Notes: generated by a model not told the origin, from the sequence alone. A stretch of 34,183 nt of DNA from Eggerthellaceae bacterium (GCA_017434045.1 JAFRGA010000045.1:1-34183), one strand, 5' to 3'; shown: positions 1 to 7,936, counted from the first letter of the stretch. Program-made: numbers and translations.

Positions 1-1
1 A

Positions 2-907
2 GAGAAGTTCAAGGCCGGCGAGCCTGTCGTGGGCGAGGTCATCGAAGTCGTCAAGGGCGGCCTCATCATCGACATCGGCTTGCGCGGCTTCCTACCCGCA
101 TCCCTCGTGGACCTGCGCCGCGTCAAGGATCTCGACATGTACATGGGTACTGAGCTCGAGGCCCGCATCATCGAGATGGACCGCAACCGCAACAACGTCG
201 TGCTTTCCCGCCGCGTGCTGCTGGAAGAAGGCCGCAAGAACGAGCGCGCCGAGATCCTGGCCAAGCTCACGAAGGGCATGCGCCTGAAGGGCTCCGTCTC
301 CTCCATCGTCGACTTCGGCGCGTTCGTCGACCTTGGCGGTATCGACGGTCTCGTGCATATCTCCGAGCTGTCCTGGAACCATGTGAACCATCCTTCCGAG
401 GTCGTCAAGGTCGGCCAGGAAGTCGAGGTCGAGGTTCTGGACGTCGACCTGAACCGCGAGCGCATCTCCCTCGGCCTGAAGCAGACCCAGCCCGATCCGT
501 GGGTAAAGCTCGTCGAGGCGTATCCGGTCGGCACGATCGTCGACGGCACGGTTACCAAGATCGTCCCGTTCGGTGCGTTCGTCGCGCTGGGCGAGGCAAC
601 CGAGGGCCTTGTCCACATCTCCGAGATGGCTCCGCGTCACATCGAGACCCCGGCTCAGGTCGTGAAGGTCGGCGACGTGGTGAAGGTCAAGGTCATGGAG
701 ATCAACCCCGAGCGTCGTCGCATCAGCCTCTCCATGAAGGCTGCTGCTGCCGAGCTCGGCGTCGAGATCGAAATCGACGAGTCGGTCGTCGCCGAAGAGC
801 GTCCGGCCCGCAAGCCGCGTCGCGATCAGGCCGAGGCCGAGGAAGAGCCCGCGGTCGAGGCCGAGGTTGCCGAAGAGGCTCCTGCAGCCGAGGAAGCCGC
901 AGAGTAA
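2..907 (+). CDS. rpsA: 30S ribosomal protein S1, 3' part (5' end outside window)
   Basis: S1 binds mRNA on the 30S subunit through repeated OB-fold S1 motifs. The frame is open from base 2 with no start, so the gene is cut by the window edge. Three S1 domains are visible: one lacking its beginning (reads GEVIEVVKGGLIIDIGLRGF), a second around GMRLKGSVSSIVDFGAFVDL and a third around GTIVDGTVTKIVPFGAFVAL. The second and third each have the FGAFV and GLVHISE signatures. The protein ends in an acidic Glu/Ala-rich tail of about 40 residues, usual for actinobacterial S1. A GTG at base 29 lies inside the first domain and is not the real start. A strong terminator follows 24 bases after the stop, so coaE is probably a separate transcription unit. 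Identification is firm; full length is unknown. Confidence 0.95.
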   Translation, partial: EKFKAGEPVVGEVIEVVKGGLIIDIGLRGFLPASLVDLRRVKDLDMYMGTELEARIIEMDRNRNNVVLSRRVLLEEGRKNERAEILAKLTKGMRLKGSVSSIVDFGAFVDLGGIDGLVHISELSWNHVNHPSEVVKVGQEVEVEVLDVDLNRERISLGLKQTQPDPWVKLVEAYPVGTIVDGTVTKIVPFGAFVALGEATEGLVHISEMAPRHIETPAQVVKVGDVVKVKVMEINPERRRISLSMKAAAAELGVEIEIDESVVAEERPARKPRRDQAEAEEEPAVEAEVAEEAPAAEEAAE

Positions 908-930
908 ACGCTGCAGACATCGCGTAATCG

Positions 931-962
931 AAAGGGTCCGGCGTTATGCCGGACCCTTTTTA
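931..962 (+). terminator. Rho-independent terminator after rpsA
   Basis: A stem of at least 11 bp (AAGGGTCCGGC pairing with GCCGGACCCTT) closes a GTTAT loop and runs into a T-rich tract. It sits directly behind the rpsA stop codon and before the coaE ribosome-binding site. Confidence 0.92.
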
Positions 963-1017
963 TCGGGTAACATGCTCTTGTCGGCTCATCAATTGGCAAT
1001 GGGATAGAGGAGCGCGC

Positions 1018-1605
1018 GTGGAAAAGGTGTTCGTCATCGGCGGCATGGGGTCGGGAAAGTCAACGGTGCTGGAAGCGCTTGTCGACGAAGGCCTGTCTTG
1101 CATCGACCTCGACGAGGTAGGTCATGCGCTACTTCATGAGGCGGCTGTGAAAAGTGCGATCGCAGATACGTTCGGCGCCGATGTCCTGGATGAGAATGGG
1201 GAAGTGGCGCGATTTGAGCTGGCGAGAAGGGCGTTTGCCGATGGCGGCGAGACTCGGAAGCTTAACGGCATCATGCATCCGCGCATCGAGGACGCCTTGA
1301 AGGAGCAGCTCGGCAAGCTCGAGAGGCAGGGATGCCAAGCTGTCGTGGTCGAGTACTCGGCGTTCGAAGGCCGCTCGATGCTGATCGCACGCCTCGCGGA
1401 TGTCATCGTGGCCGTGGTCGCCCCGCTTCAGATGCGTGTTGATCGCGCGATTGCAGCTGGTTTCGACGAAGAAGACGTTCGGCGTCGCATCGATCGCCAG
1501 ATAGCCGATGACGAACGCATAAGGCAAGCCGACGTCGTGTTCGTGAACGACGGCACGAAAGAAGAGCTCTATAGCAAAGTCCGCTCCTGGTGGAAGGGTC
1601 GTTAG
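1018..1605 (+). CDS. coaE: Dephospho-CoA kinase
   Basis: CoaE phosphorylates the 3'-hydroxyl of dephospho-CoA with ATP, the last step of coenzyme A synthesis, in the cytosol. The protein opens with the P-loop GGMGSGKST (residues 8-16), followed by the CoaE-type DLDEVGHALL segment that lies near the substrate. A C-terminal region rich in Arg (VRRRIDRQIADDERIRQAD) matches the family lid. At 195 residues it has normal family length. I chose the GTG at 1018 because AGAGGAG lies 5 bases upstream and the P-loop then falls at the usual place. An in-frame ATG at 946 would start inside the rpsA terminator. The stop codon is directly followed by the uvrB start, so the two are cotranscribed. coaE next to uvrB and rpsA is, from memory, a common actinobacterial arrangement. 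Confidence 0.93.
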   Translation: MEKVFVIGGMGSGKSTVLEALVDEGLSCIDLDEVGHALLHEAAVKSAIADTFGADVLDENGEVARFELARRAFADGGETRKLNGIMHPRIEDALKEQLGKLERQGCQAVVVEYSAFEGRSMLIARLADVIVAVVAPLQMRVDRAIAAGFDEEDVRRRIDRQIADDERIRQADVVFVNDGTKEELYSKVRSWWKGR

Positions 1606-3753
1606 ATGGCGCACTTATCGAGCATAGAAGGCGTTCAGATGGAGGGCAAGCTGCCCGCGGTGAGACTTGCCAACACGCCCTTCAAAGTCGTTTCTCCTTA
1701 CGAACCTGCAGGTGATCAGCCTCAGGCGATAGCGAAGCTCGCCGACGGCATCCAATCGGGACTTCGCTACCAGACGCTTCTGGGCGTAACGGGCTCAGGA
1801 AAGACGTTCACCATGGCCAAGGTCATCGAGTCCGTTCAGAAGCCGACGCTCGTCATGGCCCCGAACAAAACGCTCGCCGCCCAGCTGGCAAGCGAGCTGA
1901 AAGAATTCTTCCCAGATAACGCCGTCGTGTATTTCGTCTCGTACTACGATTACTATCAACCCGAGGCGTACGTGCCCTCTTCCGACACCTTCATAGAAAA
2001 GGATGCGTCTATCAACGAGGAAGTGGAGAAGTTGCGCCATGCAGCCACAAGCGCCTTGCTGTCGCGGCGCGATGTTGTCGTAGTTGCGTCTGTGAGCTGC
2101 ATATACGGTATCGGATCGCCGATGGATTACGCCGGCATGGCCGTCTTCCTCGACAAGCAGGTTCCCGCAGACCGCGATGATGTCATCTACGGCCTCATCG
2201 ACATCCAGTACGACCGCAACGATTACGAGCTGAAACGTGGAACCTTCCGCGTTCGCGGCGACGCGCTCGACGTCTTTCCCCCTTATGCCGACAATCCCAT
2301 TCGCGTCGAGTTTTGGGGCGACGAGATCGAGGCCATCGTCGAGGTCGACAATGTAACGGGCGAGGTCCTGGGGTCGTACGAGATGCTGCCCATCTGGCCT
2401 GCATCGCATTACGTCACCGCCCGCCCGAAAATGGACCGTGCGCTCCAAACCATCCGAGACGAGCTGCGTGATCGCCTTGCCCAGTTCAAATCCGAGGGGA
2501 AGCTGCTCGAGGCCGAACGCTTGGAGATGCGTACGAACTACGACCTCGAGATGCTCGAGACCATGGGCTTCTGCAGCGGCATCGAGAACTACTCGCGACA
2601 TCTGGACGGCCGCGAGCCAGGCGAGCCGCCGTACACGCTGATCGACTACTTCCCCGATGATTTCCTGTGCATCATCGACGAATCGCATGTCACGGTACCT
2701 CAGATTCGAGGCATGCACGAAGGCGACCGCAGCCGTAAAATCACGCTCGCCGAGCATGGTTTCCGGCTTCCGAGTTGCTTGGACAACCGCCCCTTGCGCT
2801 TCGACGAGTTCGAAGCGCGTGTGCCCCAGTTCGTGTACGTGAGCGCGACGCCGGGCGATTACGAGGAGACCGTGAGCCAATCGCTCGTAGAGCAGATCAT
2901 CAGGCCGACCGGCTTGCTCGACCCCGAGATCATCGTGAGGCCCATCGCGTCGCAGATCGACGACGTCATCGACGAGGTCCGCATACGGACGGAGGCAGGC
3001 GAGCGAACGCTCATCACGACCCTCACGAAGAAGATGGCGGAAGACTTGACCGACCACCTTCTGGACCAGGGGGTGAAGGCGCGCTACATGCATTCCGACA
3101 TCGGGACCCTGGACCGCGTCGAGATATTGAGGGACTTGCGGCTTGGAAAGTTCGACGTCCTCGTGGGCATCAACCTGCTCCGAGAGGGCCTCGACCTTCC
3201 CGAGGTGTCGCTTGTGGCCATACTCGATGCCGACAAAGAGGGCTTCCTGAGAAATCACCGTTCCCTCGTGCAAACCATCGGCCGCGCTGCCCGAAACGTA
3301 TCGGGGCAGGTCATCATGTACGCTGATAAAACCACCGATTCCATGGAGCGGGCCATATCCGAAACCCGGCGTCGACGTGAGCTGCAAATCGCGTTCAACG
3401 AGGAGCATGGCATCGAGCCGCAGACGATCAGGAAGGCCATCAACGACGTTCTGGGCTTCGTCACCGACGAGGCAAACGAGCGCTCAGCAGAAGAGGTGAA
3501 CAAGGAGCTTGCGGCCCTTTCGCGCGAAGAGGTGCTCCGCATCATTTCGAGCATGGAAGATGAAATGGCCCTTGCTTCGCGTAATATGGATTTCGAGCAA
3601 GCAGCTCACCTCCGCGACCAAGTTGTCAAGCTTCGTGCGCAGGTTGAAGGGCAATCGGAAGAGGACGTCCTCGCCGGCTTGAAGAAGAAGGCGCGTAAGG
3701 GCAGCGCGTTTGGCAACAGAAAGCACGCCGCATACGGTTCCGCGAGGCGCTAG
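1606..3753 (+). CDS. uvrB: Excinuclease ABC subunit B
   Basis: UvrB is the damage-verifying helicase-like subunit of nucleotide excision repair. It is loaded by UvrA and recruits UvrC. Visible in order: Walker A GVTGSGKT (residues 60-67), the beta-hairpin segment [10 protein letters not shown] used to clamp DNA, the DESH box (358-361), helicase motifs V/VI ([26 protein letters not shown]) and a C-terminal UVR domain ([20 protein letters not shown]) that contacts UvrC. The length of 715 is slightly above the usual 660-700 because of N- and C-terminal extensions. The ATG at 1606 abuts the coaE stop and has GGAAGG 8 bases upstream. The ATG at 1639, with AGAAGG 7 bases upstream, is equally possible and gives a protein 11 residues shorter. 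No SOS-box was seen upstream, which fits expression from the coaE unit. Confidence 0.97.
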   Translation: MAHLSSIEGVQMEGKLPAVRLANTPFKVVSPYEPAGDQPQAIAKLADGIQSGLRYQTLLGVTGSGKTFTMAKVIESVQKPTLVMAPNKTLAAQLASELKEFFPDNAVVYFVSYYDYYQPEAYVPSSDTFIEKDASINEEVEKLRHAATSALLSRRDVVVVASVSCIYGIGSPMDYAGMAVFLDKQVPADRDDVIYGLIDIQYDRNDYELKRGTFRVRGDALDVFPPYADNPIRVEFWGDEIEAIVEVDNVTGEVLGSYEMLPIWPASHYVTARPKMDRALQTIRDELRDRLAQFKSEGKLLEAERLEMRTNYDLEMLETMGFCSGIENYSRHLDGREPGEPPYTLIDYFPDDFLCIIDESHVTVPQIRGMHEGDRSRKITLAEHGFRLPSCLDNRPLRFDEFEARVPQFVYVSATPGDYEETVSQSLVEQIIRPTGLLDPEIIVRPIASQIDDVIDEVRIRTEAGERTLITTLTKKMAEDLTDHLLDQGVKARYMHSDIGTLDRVEILRDLRLGKFDVLVGINLLREGLDLPEVSLVAILDADKEGFLRNHRSLVQTIGRAARNVSGQVIMYADKTTDSMERAISETRRRRELQIAFNEEHGIEPQTIRKAINDVLGFVTDEANERSAEEVNKELAALSREEVLRIISSMEDEMALASRNMDFEQAAHLRDQVVKLRAQVEGQSEEDVLAGLKKKARKGSAFGNRKHAAYGSARR

Positions 3754-3898
3754 CGGCAGTTTTGGTCAATTGTGTACTTGCTGTAGTGTTGAGGTAGTTT
3801 TAAGATGACCACAATGCCTATATATTAATGCTGATGTAGCATGAATGGACACCGGGAAGCGGCATATTTTGCCAGCAACACGAGCGGGAGGAGGGGCC

Positions 3899-5317
3899 AT
3901 GACATTCGCTCCTATCCTTAACTCATATTGCGTTTTGCTTAATTGCTCAAACAAGGAGATTGCCGAGCGATGCGGCGTTTCCATGTCTGCCCTTTCACGC
4001 TATCGGAGCGGAAAAAGGGTTCCCCGTTCCAGTTCCGACGTTATCGACCATCTCGCCGAGGGCATATCCAGCCTTGCAAGCGAGCGTGGTATTAGCGCAG
4101 CATCGTCGAAGGCCGCGGTGAAGCGGGCGCTAACCGAAGGCTTGGTCCGGTCGAAACCGCTCGGCCCCAGCTTCGCCATGCGCGTCGATTCCCTCATGAA
4201 GCTCTTAGGGATAAAGAACATCGACGTCGCAATCCCCCTGCACCTTGACTCCTCGTACATTTCCCGCATCAGGCGCGGCGAACGAACTCCTAACGACAAG
4301 AGGAGGTTTGCCGAAGTGGTAGCGCAGGTTGCCGCGCTCAACTGCATGGAGCGGGGACTGCTTAAAGAGGTCCTTGCGCTCATGGATGCCGACGAGGCGC
4401 TCTTCGCAATGGGTCCGCTTGATATCGACAGTGCGTTGAGCCTTGCCGAGCATATCGGCCGCTGGCTCCTCGGCAATCAGATCGTCGAATCAGACATCTT
4501 GGCTCTCGAGGAATACTTCGACCAGCTCAACCGCCGGGAATACAAGGGCATCGTCGATCGGGTGCAAAGATCCGAGCCCGCGAAATTCCCCCCAACCGAC
4601 AACGAACCGAAGGCTCGTATCTATACTGGGAAAGATCAGCTCTGGAATGCCGAGCTCGATTTTTTGAAGCACGCCGCCGCGTGTGGTGCTCAGAATCTGT
4701 ATCTGAGCAGCGATATGCCCGCTTTGGAAACGAATCTCTCGCCCGAACAATCCGTCCAGTATCAGGAAGCTTTACTTGAGCTCATCTCCCGTGGATGTCA
4801 TATAACGGTAGCGCATGATCCGAACCGCTCCCTGAGCGACTCCATCAAGGTTCTTCAAACGTGGACGCCTCTCTACATGACCAGGCGAGTCGCCCCGCTC
4901 TTCATGGACGGCACCACGAACCGCTTGTTCTGCCATGTGAACAACGTCTGCGAGTGCTGCGCCCTCGTGGGCGAGGCGATTCGGGGACATGAGGAGGATG
5001 GGCGTTTTTACCTGTCCTCACGTCCCGATGACCTCAAGCATTACCAGAAGAAGATGAGCCTTCTGCTGGAGAGCTCGTACGAGCTGTATTACGTCTACTA
5101 CAGCGATGATGCCGAAGGAATGCAGAAATTCGAGAAGGAAGAGGCGGCGCGTCAGGCGAGCGGCCGTGGTCGCGAGGTACGTCCGGGCCTTTACGAGAAC
5201 CTTCGGATCGTCTCCTACCATGGCGATTGCTTCGTTCTCTATATCGGTAATCCAGTCGAGTACTCCATCGTCGTCCGCCATCCGAAATTACGCTACATCG
5301 TAGCCCATATGTCGTAG
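3899..5317 (+). CDS. Regulator with two helix-turn-helix domains, ligand and target unknown
   Basis: I do not recognise a named gene. The 472-residue product begins with a lambda-repressor-like HTH (NKEIAERCGVSMSALSRYRS, about residues 18-37). A second HTH-like unit follows near residues 90-145 (LGIKNIDVAIPLHLDSSYIS then RIRRGERTPNDKRRF). The rest, about 300 residues, has no membrane segment. It includes FLKHAAACGAQNLYLSSDMP and a stretch with WTPLYMTRRVAPLF and CHVNNVCECCALVG. That stretch reminds me of the C-terminal halves of unnamed clostridial HTH regulators, though this is recollection and not a search result. Start: the ATG at 3899 has the near-perfect site GGGAGGAGGGG just upstream; an in-frame ATG at 3845 has none. 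The gene stands alone between uvrB and another unknown gene. A sequence-specific DNA-binding role is likely; the signal it senses cannot be read. Confidence 0.7.
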   Translation: MTFAPILNSYCVLLNCSNKEIAERCGVSMSALSRYRSGKRVPRSSSDVIDHLAEGISSLASERGISAASSKAAVKRALTEGLVRSKPLGPSFAMRVDSLMKLLGIKNIDVAIPLHLDSSYISRIRRGERTPNDKRRFAEVVAQVAALNCMERGLLKEVLALMDADEALFAMGPLDIDSALSLAEHIGRWLLGNQIVESDILALEEYFDQLNRREYKGIVDRVQRSEPAKFPPTDNEPKARIYTGKDQLWNAELDFLKHAAACGAQNLYLSSDMPALETNLSPEQSVQYQEALLELISRGCHITVAHDPNRSLSDSIKVLQTWTPLYMTRRVAPLFMDGTTNRLFCHVNNVCECCALVGEAIRGHEEDGRFYLSSRPDDLKHYQKKMSLLLESSYELYYVYYSDDAEGMQKFEKEEAARQASGRGREVRPGLYENLRIVSYHGDCFVLYIGNPVEYSIVVRHPKLRYIVAHMS

Positions 5318-5324
5318 GGTCTTA

Positions 5325-5355
5325 TTGCCTACCCAACGTTCAGCTGAAGTATACT
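5325..5355 (+). promoter_or_regulatory. Possible promoter of the unknown gene at 5393
   Basis: TATACT at 5350-5355 is a good -10 box. TTGCCT at 5325-5330 is a possible -35, but the 19-base spacer is long. It lies between the stop of the HTH gene and the next start, giving a leader of about 30 bases. Confidence 0.4.
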
Positions 5356-5392
5356 TGGCCTCGTCGCATGCTGTTTCGCGGGAGGAATGACC

Positions 5393-6082
5393 ATGTCTGC
5401 TAACACAGTCGCCGAATTGCCGTTTCAGAACTTCTCGTTCACCTTGGTGGAAGACAAGTTGCCCCGCCGCTTCCTTCGCCTGAAGGCAGCGGATGACGCG
5501 CTCTTTGAGCTGCACGTCGAGAAGGGGTCGGCATCGAACCCGGTGTCGCAGTTCACGCGCATGGTTCCGCTTGAAACTGCGCAGCGGCTCATGAAGAAGA
5601 TGCAGGAAGCAGGCGTGCTCGACTGGGAAGAGACGTACGGGGACGCCCTTGCGCCAGGTACGCGGAGATGGTCGGTTTCAATCGTGTTCAAGGAGGGCGT
5701 GTTCTCAATCGCGTCACGAGGTGGAAGCGATGTGCCTGCCGGGTTCGAAGAGCTCATCGAAGAGCTGTATCGGCTCGATTTCCCGCGGGCTGCAAATCCG
5801 AAGAGCCAAGTGGGTCAGGGGATGTCCAATCCCCTTGCCTCCATGGATGTAGATTACGCCCAGATGGCCGACCTTTTCTCCAACGGGGGCATAGAGGGCT
5901 TCGACCCCTCGACTTTGGTCGATCTTCTGAGCGAGGCGCGCATGAACCCTTCTGGCTTGCAGGGGAGGATACGCGATGAGTTTCACCAATTGCCTCCCGA
6001 TGAACAGGAGCGCATGCTCGACGCCCTCGCCTCTTCCGGGATGGCATCGCGCGCTTGGTGGGAGCGTTTCCTGCGCGGCTAG
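5393..6082 (+). CDS. Conserved-looking protein of unknown function
   Basis: Not recognised. The 229-residue product is soluble and slightly acidic, with no signal peptide or membrane helix. The N-terminal half (FSFTLVEDKLPRRFLRLKA to VLDWEETYGD, then RRWSVSIVFKEGVFSIASRG) alternates short beta-like segments and one helix, as a small alpha/beta domain would. The C-terminal half is helical and Met/Leu-rich, ending in LPPDEQERMLDALASSGMAS and a Trp-Trp pair. The GGGAGGA site at 5380-5386 sits 6 bases before the ATG at 5393. It is too close to serve the ATG at 5387, so the later start is preferred. The gene has its own likely promoter and no operon partner, since a repeat-rich gene-free region begins at its stop. 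Codon use matches its neighbours, so it is a real gene, but no role can be assigned. Confidence 0.75.
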   Translation: MSANTVAELPFQNFSFTLVEDKLPRRFLRLKAADDALFELHVEKGSASNPVSQFTRMVPLETAQRLMKKMQEAGVLDWEETYGDALAPGTRRWSVSIVFKEGVFSIASRGGSDVPAGFEELIEELYRLDFPRAANPKSQVGQGMSNPLASMDVDYAQMADLFSNGGIEGFDPSTLVDLLSEARMNPSGLQGRIRDEFHQLPPDEQERMLDALASSGMASRAWWERFLRG

Positions 6083-6181
6083 CGCTTTGCACTATTTCGC
6101 CTATTGACGTCGCCGAGCGCCCGATTGGCTCGCGTTTGGCTTCAGGAAGTCGCCCGGCCGGCCCGTTCGCAAGAGGGCTCA

Positions 6182-6278
6182 GGAGGCCGCCCGAAGGGGT
6201 TCCCCTACAGCGTCCTCGGGAGGCCGCCCGAAGGGATTTCCCTTGGCAGGCCGCCCGCCCGTAGGGGTTCGCCTACGG
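6182..6278. repeat. GC-rich short direct repeats and hairpins
   Basis: The 17-mer GGAGGCCGCCCGAAGGG occurs at 6182-6198 and 6219-6235, exactly 37 bases apart. A partial third copy begins near 6246. The stretch ends in a perfect hairpin, CCGTAGG (6259-6265) with CCTACGG (6272-6278). The CTACAG...CTCGG wording between copies resembles the inner part of the palindromic element between pheS and pheT, suggesting related repeat families. No gene is supported here. Confidence 0.65.
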
Positions 6279-6309
6279 CCCTCCGGCGGTACGGTTTTCA
6301 AGGTGGAAT

Positions 6310-6395
6310 GTTCCCGACCGCGCTCCGCGCATCCGGGAAACAGTTCCGGAAGTATGCACGGGGCAAGCTGGAGCTTGCCCGTCCCCGCTGAGAAC
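6310..6395 (+). repeat. Dispersed hairpin module, copy A
   Basis: About 85 bases match 29866-29952 in the same orientation with roughly ten substitutions and one indel. The module has two back-to-back hairpins. The first has arms TTCCCGA/TCCGGGAA around an inner GCGC stem. The second is a near-perfect GGGCAAGCT/AGCTTGCCC stem with a two-base loop. Between them lies the shared word GGAAGTATGCAC. No coding potential is needed to explain it. Confidence 0.8.
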
Positions 6396-6531
6396 AGCCC
6401 ATAGGGCTGCCCCTCCCGAGCAGCCCTGGATCTACGGAATCGGCTTACCCCTTCGGGTGGGCGGCAGCACGGCCGCACGGGGGATGCCCCCGTCAAGCCC
6501 CTCCGCTCTCTCAACGGGCCCGCCCGCACGG

Positions 6532-6787
6532 CCCGCACTTGGCCTTTTTCGTACAGTTCCCCGCATTTGCCGCACATAGGAAAACTCGTGCAGCGATACG
6601 CTGGAAATGAACGTTTTCCAGGGTGCCCAGCACGCAGTTTTCCGCCCATATCGCCACTATCCTTGCGGCTCGACGCACATTCTCCCCAAATTGCTGCATG
6701 AAATCTTTCGGATGCAGGGATAATGGGGAAATGTACGAAAAGGGTCCAACGCTAACGATCGCGCGCACTTCCGCCATTTTTTTTGCA
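6532..6787. repeat. Degenerate left part of the 24-nt repeat array
   Basis: Diverged copies of the 24-nt unit described for 6795-7303 can be aligned here. Reverse-oriented copies lie at 6532-6555, 6551-6574 (overlapping the previous one by its TACA end), 6675-6698 and 6763-6787. Forward-oriented copies lie at 6589-6612 and 6713-6736. They keep the TGCA-like and GCAC-like ends and a run of G (or C) next to GAA (or TTC), but differ at many inner positions. This suggests an older part of the same array. No gene is visible. Confidence 0.6.
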
Positions 6788-6794
6788 AGCCTCC

Positions 6795-6986
6795 GTGCGC
6801 TTCCCTGCTTTTCTTGCAGCCAGCCACACTTGCGCCGTGCACTTCGCGGGAATCCTTACAGTCCCCCGAATCCGCGCCGTGCGCTTCCCGTGTTTTCTTG
6901 CAAGCCGCCTAACCCGAGCTGTGCACTTCGGGGCTTTTCCTGCAGCCCCCCGAACCCGATCCGTGCACTTCCCCTGATTCCTTGCA
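6795..6986 (-). repeat. Five 24-nt units at an exact 42-bp period, reverse orientation
   Basis: Units start at 6795, 6837, 6879, 6921 and 6963, each 24 bases, each beginning GTGCACTTC or GTGCGCTTC and ending TTGCA, TTACA or CTGCA. The 18-base spacers (6819-6836, 6861-6878, 6903-6920, 6945-6962) also resemble one another (variants of CCCCCGAAcccGatCC), so the true tandem unit is 42 bp. The inner bases of each unit are the most variable. Because 42 is a multiple of three, both strands stay open by chance and give repetitive peptides. No start signal supports translation. Confidence 0.88.
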
Positions 6987-7000
6987 GGGGCTCCATTTCG

Positions 7001-7110
7001 TGCAAGGATTTGGGGGAAGTGCACGTCGAAAGGTCCGCCGAATGCCCGTTTCGGCGTGCACTTCCGCCATTTTTCTGCACTCAGGCGTGCACTTCGCCTG
7101 TTTCCTTGCA
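7001..7110. repeat. Turning point of the array: one forward and two reverse units
   Basis: A forward unit (7001-7024) is followed by a 31-base gap and reverse units at 7056-7079 and 7087-7110, the last two 31 bp apart. The forward unit plus gap plus first reverse unit (7001-7079) matches 6713-6787. The shared gap word is close to AAAGGTCC, and the reverse unit in both reads CACTTCCGCCATTTTT. The composite can therefore fold as one long hairpin and seems to have been duplicated as a block. Confidence 0.75.
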
Positions 7111-7124
7111 CGAGTTCGCGGCAA

Positions 7125-7303
7125 TGCAAGGATTCGGGGGAAGTGCACGACAGGATGCAAGGATTTGGGGGAAGTGCACGTCCCCGTGCAAGAACAAGGG
7201 CGAAGCGCACGTCCCCGTGCGGGAATCGAGGGGAAGTGCACGGCATCGTGCAGGAATCGAGGGGAAGTGCACGTCACCGTGCAAGAATAAGCGCGAAGTG
7301 CAC
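7125..7303 (+). repeat. Six 24-nt units at an exact 31-bp period, forward orientation
   Basis: Units begin at 7125, 7156, 7187, 7218, 7249 and 7280, each 24 bases with the form TGCAnGrAt...GGGGAAGTGCAC. They are separated by 7-base spacers (gacagga, gtccccg twice, ggcatcg, gtcaccg). A decayed seventh copy ends near 7336. Together with the preceding CG, the ends CGTGCA and TGCACG of several units are complementary, so each can form a small hairpin. The 31-bp period changes reading frame at every copy, which argues against a protein repeat. The spacers are too short and too alike for CRISPR. Function unknown. Confidence 0.9.
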
Positions 7304-7397
7304 GTTGCCTTCTTGATGGATGCCCGCGAAGTGCAAAGGAGTCGATTGCGGGCGGGCTTGCCGGCGCGAGAATCACGATCCGGCCAGCCGGTATGCA

Positions 7398-7427
7398 GTC
7401 CGCCCGGCTCGGTCAGGCTGGGCGGAC
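7398..7427 (-). terminator. Hairpin downstream of dtd
   Basis: GTCCGCCC (7398-7405) pairs perfectly with GGGCGGAC (7420-7427) around a 14-base loop. An outer GCCGG/CCGGC pairing extends the structure. It lies about 25 bases past the dtd stop on the minus strand. No good T-run follows in either direction, so termination is only a suggestion. Confidence 0.4.
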
Positions 7428-7451
7428 GCTCAGGCCGGCATTTCAACTGGA

Positions 7452-7910
7452 TTAACGGGGGCGTTTGAGGTCGGCTGTGTCCAGGTAGATCGTGAAGGGG
7501 CCGTCGTTTACGAGCGAAACCTGCATATCGGCGCCGAATTCCCCGCACGCAACATGCCCCACATCCTGCTTGGCGCGGGCGATGAACTGCTCGTAGAGGC
7601 GTTGTGACTCCAACGGGTCTCCTGCCATGGTGAACGACGGCCTGTTTCCCTTGCGGCAATCGGCGTACAGGGTGAATTGGGAGATGATGAGGACTTCTCC
7701 GCCAACGTCGGCAAGGGATGAGCCGGTAGGCTTGTCGCCATCAGGGAAGATGCGCAGCTTGAAGATCTTCGACCAAAGCCGTTCGACGTCGTCTTGCGTG
7801 TCTTCCTGACCGACGCCGAGGAGGATCGCGAACCCTCTCCCGCATGATCCCGTTGTCTTGCCGTCAATGGAAACGCTTGCGTTCGTAACACGCTGTATGA
7901 TTGCGCGCAT
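7452..7910 (-). CDS. dtd: D-aminoacyl-tRNA deacylase
   Basis: DTD hydrolyses D-amino acids (and glycine mischarged on tRNA-Ala) from tRNAs, a proofreading enzyme of the cytosol. The 152-residue protein begins MRAIIQRVTNASVSIDG, the standard opening of the family. It carries the active-site stretch SQFTLYAD (Ser77, Thr80) and the second signature NDGPFT (residues 135-140), where many homologues read NSGPVT. Length fits the usual 145-155. The ATG at 7910 has AAAGGGG 5 bases upstream. An upstream in-frame ATG at 7928 would add six residues that are not family-like. The gene is divergent from recN, with only 32 bases between the two start codons, so their promoters must overlap each other's leader. 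Downstream lies the repeat region. Confidence 0.95.
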   Translation of the reverse strand: MRAIIQRVTNASVSIDGKTTGSCGRGFAILLGVGQEDTQDDVERLWSKIFKLRIFPDGDKPTGSSLADVGGEVLIISQFTLYADCRKGNRPSFTMAGDPLESQRLYEQFIARAKQDVGHVACGEFGADMQVSLVNDGPFTIYLDTADLKRPR

Positions 7911-7930
7911 GCATGCCCCTTTCGTCACGG

Positions 7931-7936
7931 TATAAT
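7931..7936 (+). promoter_or_regulatory. -10 box of recN, predicting a leaderless mRNA
   Basis: A perfect TATAAT ends 6 bases before the recN ATG at 7943, so the expected transcription start coincides with the start codon. No -35 match and no ribosome-binding site are seen in the short dtd-recN gap. Confidence 0.55.

Noticed and set aside
946..1017. Longer coaE starting at ATG 946
   Set aside because: This start lies within the rpsA terminator and adds 24 residues unlike CoaE; GTG 1018 has a good ribosome site and a P-loop at the normal distance.
1795..3408. 537-codon open frame antisense to uvrB, and similar long antisense frames over pheT, argD and argG
   Set aside because: They are shadows of high-GC codon bias opposite genes with unmistakable protein families.
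6795..7303. CRISPR array
   Set aside because: Spacers are 7 or 18 bases and similar to each other, orientation flips within the array, and no cas gene is in the window.
6623..7468. A 281-codon open frame (and several others on both strands) across the repeat region
   Set aside because: It exists because the region is GC-rich and repetitive; the 31-bp period shifts the frame in every copy, both strands are open at once, and no ribosome-binding site or family-like sequence is present.
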